From: UBA2966 sp965242505
GTDB taxonomy: Bacteria > Pseudomonadota > Alphaproteobacteria > UBA2966
Length of the DNA stretch: 64,000 nt
Assembly: GCA_965242505.1 (NCBI GenBank)
Contig: OZ251449.1
Span: 2,356,001 to 2,420,000 of the forward strand
Direction of reading: 5' to 3'
Of this stretch, positions 60,979 to 64,000 are shown in pieces (position 1 is the stretch's first letter; every line of letters starts with the position of its first letter). The translations under genes and the position numbers were made by a program. The notes under the pieces were generated by a model that saw nothing but the letters and a program-made list of their open reading frames with translations, ran no database searches and had not been told where the DNA came from.

Positions 60979-61484
60979 CAGGACGCCTGCGGCGCGGCGC
61001 CGGGGACGAGCTCCAGCGGCTTGTCCGGCGCGCCGCCCGGTTCGAAGACGACGGCTTCAAGGTCGTCGAAACCCGCCAGCGCCGCTTCGATGCGCGGGCG
61101 CACGTCGTCCCAGGCGAGGCCGCCCAGGCCGCAGGCGAGCGGCGGAACGGCGATGGAGCGGACGTTCCGCGCCCGAATCTCGGCGGACAACGCCTCCAGC
61201 CCCGCCTCCACGTCCGCCATCCGGCTCTTGCCGCGCCAGTGCCGCTTGGTGGGGAAGTTGACGATCCAGCGGGGGTTGGTGAGCGCGCCCGTCTCGAACA
61301 CGAACATCCGGCCCGGCTTCACCTCCCCGCGCTTGCAGGCCGCGGCGTAAGCCTCGAAATTGGCCGGGAACGCCTTCTTGAACTGGAGCGCGATGCCGCG
61401 CCCCATGACGCCGACGCAGTTGACTGTGTTGACCAGGGCGTCCACGTCTTCGGCGAGGACGTCGCCAGCCTTGAAGCGGATCAT
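60978..61484 (-). CDS. Macro-domain protein, DarG-like N-terminal domain only
   Basis: Protein of 168 residues. ALVNTVNCVGVMGRGIALQF, VFETGALTNPRWIVNFPTKR and SIAVPPLACGLGGLAW are the ADP-ribose-binding macro motifs, closest to the macro domain of the antitoxin DarG, which removes ADP-ribose from DNA. The extra C-terminal domain of DarG is missing and no DarT toxin gene is visible. Its TGA shares one base with the hsdR ATG, so the two are coupled. TTGGGGAGCAAC precedes the ATG at 61484. An ADP-ribosyl hydrolase role is inferred. Confidence 0.9.
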   Translation of the reverse strand: MIRFKAGDVLAEDVDALVNTVNCVGVMGRGIALQFKKAFPANFEAYAAACKRGEVKPGRMFVFETGALTNPRWIVNFPTKRHWRGKSRMADVEAGLEALSAEIRARNVRSIAVPPLACGLGGLAWDDVRPRIEAALAGFDDLEAVVFEPGGAPDKPLELVPGAAPQAS

Positions 61485-62024
61485 CGCTGTTGCTCCCCAA
61501 GCTCGATAATACCATTCACGGACGATTCGACAGGCGGCCGGTGGGCGCTTGTCGCCGCGGCCGCGCTGGCGCACCGCTTCCGTGGCGCACCCCAGACGCT
61601 CGCCGGCAACGATCAAGCTCACACGATTATCGCAGGGCCGGGTCGGCAGCCGGACGATCCCGCCTGTCCTCGATTGACGGAACGCGCGAAACTCCGTAAC
61701 TTGTTATAGTGGTAACAGAGACTAAGTGAAATGAGGTTTGCGTGCCGGTCGCCGAACGTATCTTGAGGACGCATGCGGGCAGCCCGTGCGCTTGGGCGGG
61801 GAACGGAAGGCATTGACCGATCCTGCGGTGGAACGCCTCGGAGGGGCAAGTGCCGGGTCCGTCCTCGACACGATACGCGGGGGATCGAAAAATCCCGGTT
61901 GAGAAGCCATTCCCAATGCACTGGCCGAACCGAGCGACAGTCTGTAGCAGCCGTCGGTGCTATTTCCCCCTGAAACAGATGCAACTCTGAGGCGTCGCCA
62001 ATTCTCATCGCACGGTATCTTGTC
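61485..62024. other. Intergenic transition from GC-rich to AT-rich DNA
   Basis: 540 bases between divergent genes. Base composition falls from the genome level to well under half G+C over this stretch, with a short mixed zone around 61690-61740 (GTAACTTGTTATAGTGGTAAC). Frames that are open here are not convincing as genes. No tRNA or obvious integrase site is seen. Confidence 0.6.
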
Positions 62025-64000
62025 ATGACCATAGAAAATTTGGAACTGCAACACATCGAAGCTGTAGATGCTTTGATGAAACGCGATAGAAGGACTTTGG
62101 GGTTTTTCCCCAGGGAAGTTCTGCGTGATTACTTAAAGAAGGACGGAGTTATTGGTAAGATGACAGATAACGGTGATATTTCTGGATATATTCTGTATGC
62201 TAAAAATGAGGATTGGTTCCGCATAGCGCAACTCTGTGTGGCAGAGGATTTTCGTGGTAAAGGTATCGCAAAGGAATTGGTCGATACTCTGAAAGAGAGA
62301 GCTACAACTCAGAAATTCATTACACTTCGGTGCCGGCGTGATTTCCCTGCACATAAAATGTGGCCCCGGTTAGGGTTTTTTGCACTGACAGAAAAAGAAG
62401 GACGATCTCGCGCGGGGCACATTCTGGTACAGTGGTGCTTCACTCTGTCGAAAGATGATCAGCTGGATTTATTTCAAGAAAAAACATATAGCGATGCATT
62501 GGATGTTGCAATCGATGCGCAGATCCTATTCAATCTGTATGAATCTACTGATGTGATGACTCCATCTCAGGCTTTGTATGAAAATTATTCAGAAGATTCG
62601 TTCTTTCTTCAGATAACGGAAGAGACCTATAATGAAATTGATCGGAATGAAAGTCAAGAGCGCCGCCATGATTCTCGCAATATCGCTTATCGCTTCCCAA
62701 AAATTGAATATGATAGGGATTTGGTTGAGGATTTTGAGCAAGCCTTGAAGAGTGTATTATCTGGACGTACTGAGAGTGATATATCCGATATCCGACAACT
62801 CGCTATTACCGCCAGCTCTGAGACTAACATTTTCGTGACAGAAGATCAGTCTCTTCTTCAGAAAGCGGACGCAATATCGCACTTGACTGGACTTCAGGTG
62901 CTGAGTCCAACCCAGCTGATTATTCAATACGAAACAAGGCAGAACAGGTCCTATCGACAACATTCAGTTATTGGAAACGATCTCTCATGGGATAAGATAT
63001 CCTCTACAGATTTACCTACATTTCAGTATGAGAAATTTCTCACACATGGAGAAAGGAAGGGAAAATTGAGAGAGAGGTGGGAGCATTTTCTTTCCATGTC
63101 CAAGTCCAATCAATTTGAATGCCGTCTTCTCCGATCCCGTGATGATATATTGGCAATTCGAGTCATTGAAAACGATCCCAATGGTTGTGTCATACATTTG
63201 GGTAGGGTTGCGCAATGCAACAATCGAGAGAATCTGGAATCTTTTCTCGTGGCGGACACAGTGCGAAGTGCGGTGAAGAGAAATATCAACACAGTGATGA
63301 TCAAAAATGATTCCTTCACTCCCAATTTCATGAATATATGTCGGAGAATAGGTTTTCAGAAATATCACAATGGGCTGATCAAGTTTTGCATACTGGGGAA
63401 TGTAAGCCGAGAGGAATTGATGTCTATCATCCGCGAGAGATGCTCTGGAGTTGTCAGTCTATATGACGCGATGTTGGATCATGAGCTTGAGGAATCCTGT
63501 TCACCAGTCGACCTCATCATGGACAGGAGGAATGGAGATTACTTTCTGGTTCCCATCAAACCTGACTATGCGATGAGTCTTATAGATCGATTGGGGCCAA
63601 GGGATGATTTGTTTGGGGGAGACTCAAGAACATTACTGATATGGGACAATGTATATTACAGGAGCATGACCCATCACAAGGTATTGAAATCTGCATCTCG
63701 AATCTTGTGGTATGTAAGTACGCCCCGGAAGGAGGTCATGGCGGTGTCTCATCTTGATCGCGTTGAAGTGGGAATGCCTGGAGAACTTTTCAAGAAATAC
63801 AGAAAATTCGGCATTTTGGACTGGCCCGAGATATACAGGATATGTCACGAAAATACGACCCGAAGGATTATGGCGTTGCAATTTTCTCACACATTCCCGT
63901 TGCGCCGATCCATTCCGCTGAATGAACTCAGAAAAGTATGCCTTGAGGATAACGTAAAGATGGTTGTACAGTCACCATGGAAGATTCCTGTATCGACTTT
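62025..64000 (+). CDS. Multi-domain GNAT-PIN-GNAT-ASCH/EVE-like protein, cut by window edge
   Basis: Open frame of at least 658 residues in AT-rich DNA, running off the window. Residues 1-135 look like a GNAT acetyltransferase (LCVAEDFRGKGIAKELVDTL). Residues 160-300 fit a PIN nuclease: D164, E204, D255 and D274 have the spacing of the PIN acidic site. Residues 365-460 resemble a second GNAT domain. Residues 505-640 have strands such as LLIWDNVYYRSM, WYVSTPRKEVMAVS and IMALQFSHTF of the ASCH/EVE (PUA-like) kind. An RNA-targeting effector or toxin is inferred. The ATG at 62025 has no strong ribosome site. Confidence 0.8.
   Translation, partial: MTIENLELQHIEAVDALMKRDRRTLGFFPREVLRDYLKKDGVIGKMTDNGDISGYILYAKNEDWFRIAQLCVAEDFRGKGIAKELVDTLKERATTQKFITLRCRRDFPAHKMWPRLGFFALTEKEGRSRAGHILVQWCFTLSKDDQLDLFQEKTYSDALDVAIDAQILFNLYESTDVMTPSQALYENYSEDSFFLQITEETYNEIDRNESQERRHDSRNIAYRFPKIEYDRDLVEDFEQALKSVLSGRTESDISDIRQLAITASSETNIFVTEDQSLLQKADAISHLTGLQVLSPTQLIIQYETRQNRSYRQHSVIGNDLSWDKISSTDLPTFQYEKFLTHGERKGKLRERWEHFLSMSKSNQFECRLLRSRDDILAIRVIENDPNGCVIHLGRVAQCNNRENLESFLVADTVRSAVKRNINTVMIKNDSFTPNFMNICRRIGFQKYHNGLIKFCILGNVSREELMSIIRERCSGVVSLYDAMLDHELEESCSPVDLIMDRRNGDYFLVPIKPDYAMSLIDRLGPRDDLFGGDSRTLLIWDNVYYRSMTHHKVLKSASRILWYVSTPRKEVMAVSHLDRVEVGMPGELFKKYRKFGILDWPEIYRICHENTTRRIMALQFSHTFPLRRSIPLNELRKVCLEDNVKMVVQSPWKIPVST

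Noticed and set aside
61619..62056. Minus-strand frame of 145 codons in the transition zone
   Set aside because: Weak start, no recognisable domain and overlap with the start of the large plus-strand gene.

Overview
The window is about 62 kb of very GC-rich chromosome (roughly 70% G+C by eye) followed by about 2.3 kb of clearly AT-richer DNA. Gene content (glycine cleavage with a tandem glycine riboswitch, ApaG-FolE, HemP, a TRAP transporter, imelysin iron operon, DinG-type helicase, MoaA, NAD kinase, a DUF1640-like coiled-coil family) suggests a Gram-negative alphaproteobacterium. A candidate DMSP lyase and the TRAP and sulfonate-type enzymes hint at a marine or host-associated life, but this is inference.

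Layout. 1-8.2 kb (minus strand): gcvP (cut by the window edge), gcvH, a tandem glycine riboswitch, a small lipoprotein, a CDGSH protein, argE, trkH, folE and apaG. 8.4-15.4 kb: tRNA-Gly(CCC), a membrane pentapeptide-repeat protein, a short DUF1640-like protein, a methyltransferase/phosphohistidine phosphatase pair, an MFS transporter, a fatty acid hydroxylase, an alpha/beta hydrolase and a 3-hydroxyisobutyrate dehydrogenase-family gene. 15.7-17.0 kb: an IS481-like element inserted inside a copy of the intergenic repeat. 17.0-25.4 kb: a DinG-type helicase, a DUF1640-like protein, a 1546-residue autotransporter whose promoter spacer contains a 14-G tract, and tRNA-Leu(CAA). 25.4-30.4 kb: a repeat cluster, a two-gene HEPN module, a candidate DMSP lyase plus cupin, a second long DUF1640-like gene and an amidase.

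30.7-43.4 kb is an iron block: an FbpABC-type ferric transporter on the plus strand, a five-gene minus-strand operon (porin, imelysin, di-heme DUF1111 protein, second imelysin, DUF1513 protein), bacterioferritin, Bfd, an unknown protein and HemP. Four sites resemble Fur boxes, two of them strongly. 43.5-47.5 kb: a TRAP transporter with a rho-independent terminator, and a secreted protein of unknown function. 47.8-58.0 kb: a second HEPN module in the opposite gene order, a ThDP enzyme resembling sulfoacetaldehyde acetyltransferase, an epimerase, a protein with a degenerate ImmA/IrrE-like end, a CmcJ-like oxidoreductase, a GrdB-like selenoprotein with an in-frame UGA and a SECIS-like hairpin, moaA and nadK. 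58.0-64 kb: a type I restriction R subunit overlapping a DarG-like macro-domain gene, then the AT-rich segment with a very long open frame that appears to join GNAT, PIN, a second GNAT-like and an ASCH/EVE-like domain. This end looks like a defence island.

The whole GC-rich part is studded with one family of composite palindromic repeats (18 loci). They sit almost only between genes, occur in tandem at three places, split the ferric transporter operon and appear to supply start codons to two genes.
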